Assembly: GCA_947371645.1 (NCBI GenBank)
Contig: CANBQJ010000247.1
Span: 1-5,491 of the forward strand
Length of the DNA stretch: 5,491 nucleotides
Direction of reading: 5' to 3'
DNA from: Burkholderiales bacterium
Lineage (GTDB): Bacteria > Pseudomonadota > Gammaproteobacteria > Burkholderiales > Burkholderiaceae
Shown here piece by piece: positions 5,379 to 5,491 of the stretch. Both the position numbers and the translations under genes were made by a program. Under the pieces are notes generated by a model. That model searched no databases. It saw only the letters and a list, made by a program, of their open reading frames with translations, and was not told the DNA's origin. Numbering within the stretch: position 1 is the stretch's first letter; every line of letters starts with the position of its first letter.

Positions 5379-5491
5379 ATGGCGAATCAAAACTTGCCTG
5401 GCACCAATGCCAGCGAGACCATCACGGGCGGTACGGGCAACGACACCTTGGGTGGCTCTCTCGGCGAGGACACCCTCAAGGGCGGTTCTGG
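5379..5491 (+). CDS. RTX-type calcium-binding repeat protein, N-terminal fragment (3' end outside window)
   Basis: Only the first 37 codons are present. After a 16-residue lead (MANQNLPGTNASETIT), the protein enters tandem nonapeptides of the GGxGxDxUx type: GGTGNDTLG (17-25), GSLGEDTLK (26-34), then GGS as the window ends. Each such repeat normally binds calcium in a parallel beta-roll. Proteins with these repeats are typically exported by type I secretion using an uncleaved C-terminal signal and fold outside the cell on meeting calcium. No N-terminal signal peptide is present, which fits that route. The gene lies 615 bases beyond a strong terminator, so it has its own promoter. Total length and any enzymatic or adhesive domain cannot be seen. 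The repeat type is clear; secretion and function are inference from the family. Confidence 0.85.
   Translation, partial: MANQNLPGTNASETITGGTGNDTLGGSLGEDTLKGGS

Noticed and set aside
5091..5390. A minus-strand 99-codon frame overlapping the RTX start
   Set aside because: It is Arg/Pro-rich with low complexity, as expected from antisense GC-rich DNA, and overlaps a supported start codon on the other strand.

Overview
The window looks like a chromosomal segment of a GC-rich betaproteobacterium, most likely Burkholderiales and perhaps a Comamonadaceae relative. This rests on the high GC content, the style of the PntB C-terminus, and the DUF1800/DUF1501 gene pair, which is common in that group. 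The taxonomic call is inference from sequence style; no search was run. All recognised genes are on the + strand.

Layout. Positions 1-686 hold the C-terminal half of pntB, the beta subunit of the proton-translocating NAD(P) transhydrogenase, followed by a strong intrinsic terminator at 708-734. Positions 735-1081 are a non-coding stretch with a 12-bp direct repeat, a hairpin and one arm of a long-distance inverted repeat. Positions 1082-3097 encode a 671-residue DUF1800 protein with a lipobox-like cysteine. Positions 3109-4686 encode a 525-residue DUF1501 protein with a twin-arginine signal peptide. Only 11 bases separate these two genes, so they are almost certainly one operon. It is closed by a hairpin at 4696-4724 and a textbook terminator at 4739-4763.

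Positions 4764-5378 are a 615-base intergenic region with two distinct parts. The first, about 4801-4920, is only 31% GC by direct count and is packed with palindromes. The second, about 5172-5337, is GC-rich with several mutually overlapping inverted repeats, and resembles a regulatory region followed by a structured leader. At 5379 a new gene begins with a good ribosome binding site. It enters RTX-type calcium-binding nonapeptide repeats by residue 17 and runs off the window end.

Functionally, pntB is ordinary metabolism and stands apart. The DUF1800-DUF1501 operon encodes an envelope or secreted protein pair with no established biochemical role that I can name; the DUF1501 half is related to the alkaline phosphatase/sulfatase fold. 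The RTX gene is probably a separately transcribed, type I-secreted or surface protein. The best candidates for undescribed biology are the DUF pair and its odd export signals, the palindrome cluster and leader before the RTX gene, and a 13-bp perfect inverted repeat whose arms lie on either side of the DUF operon.
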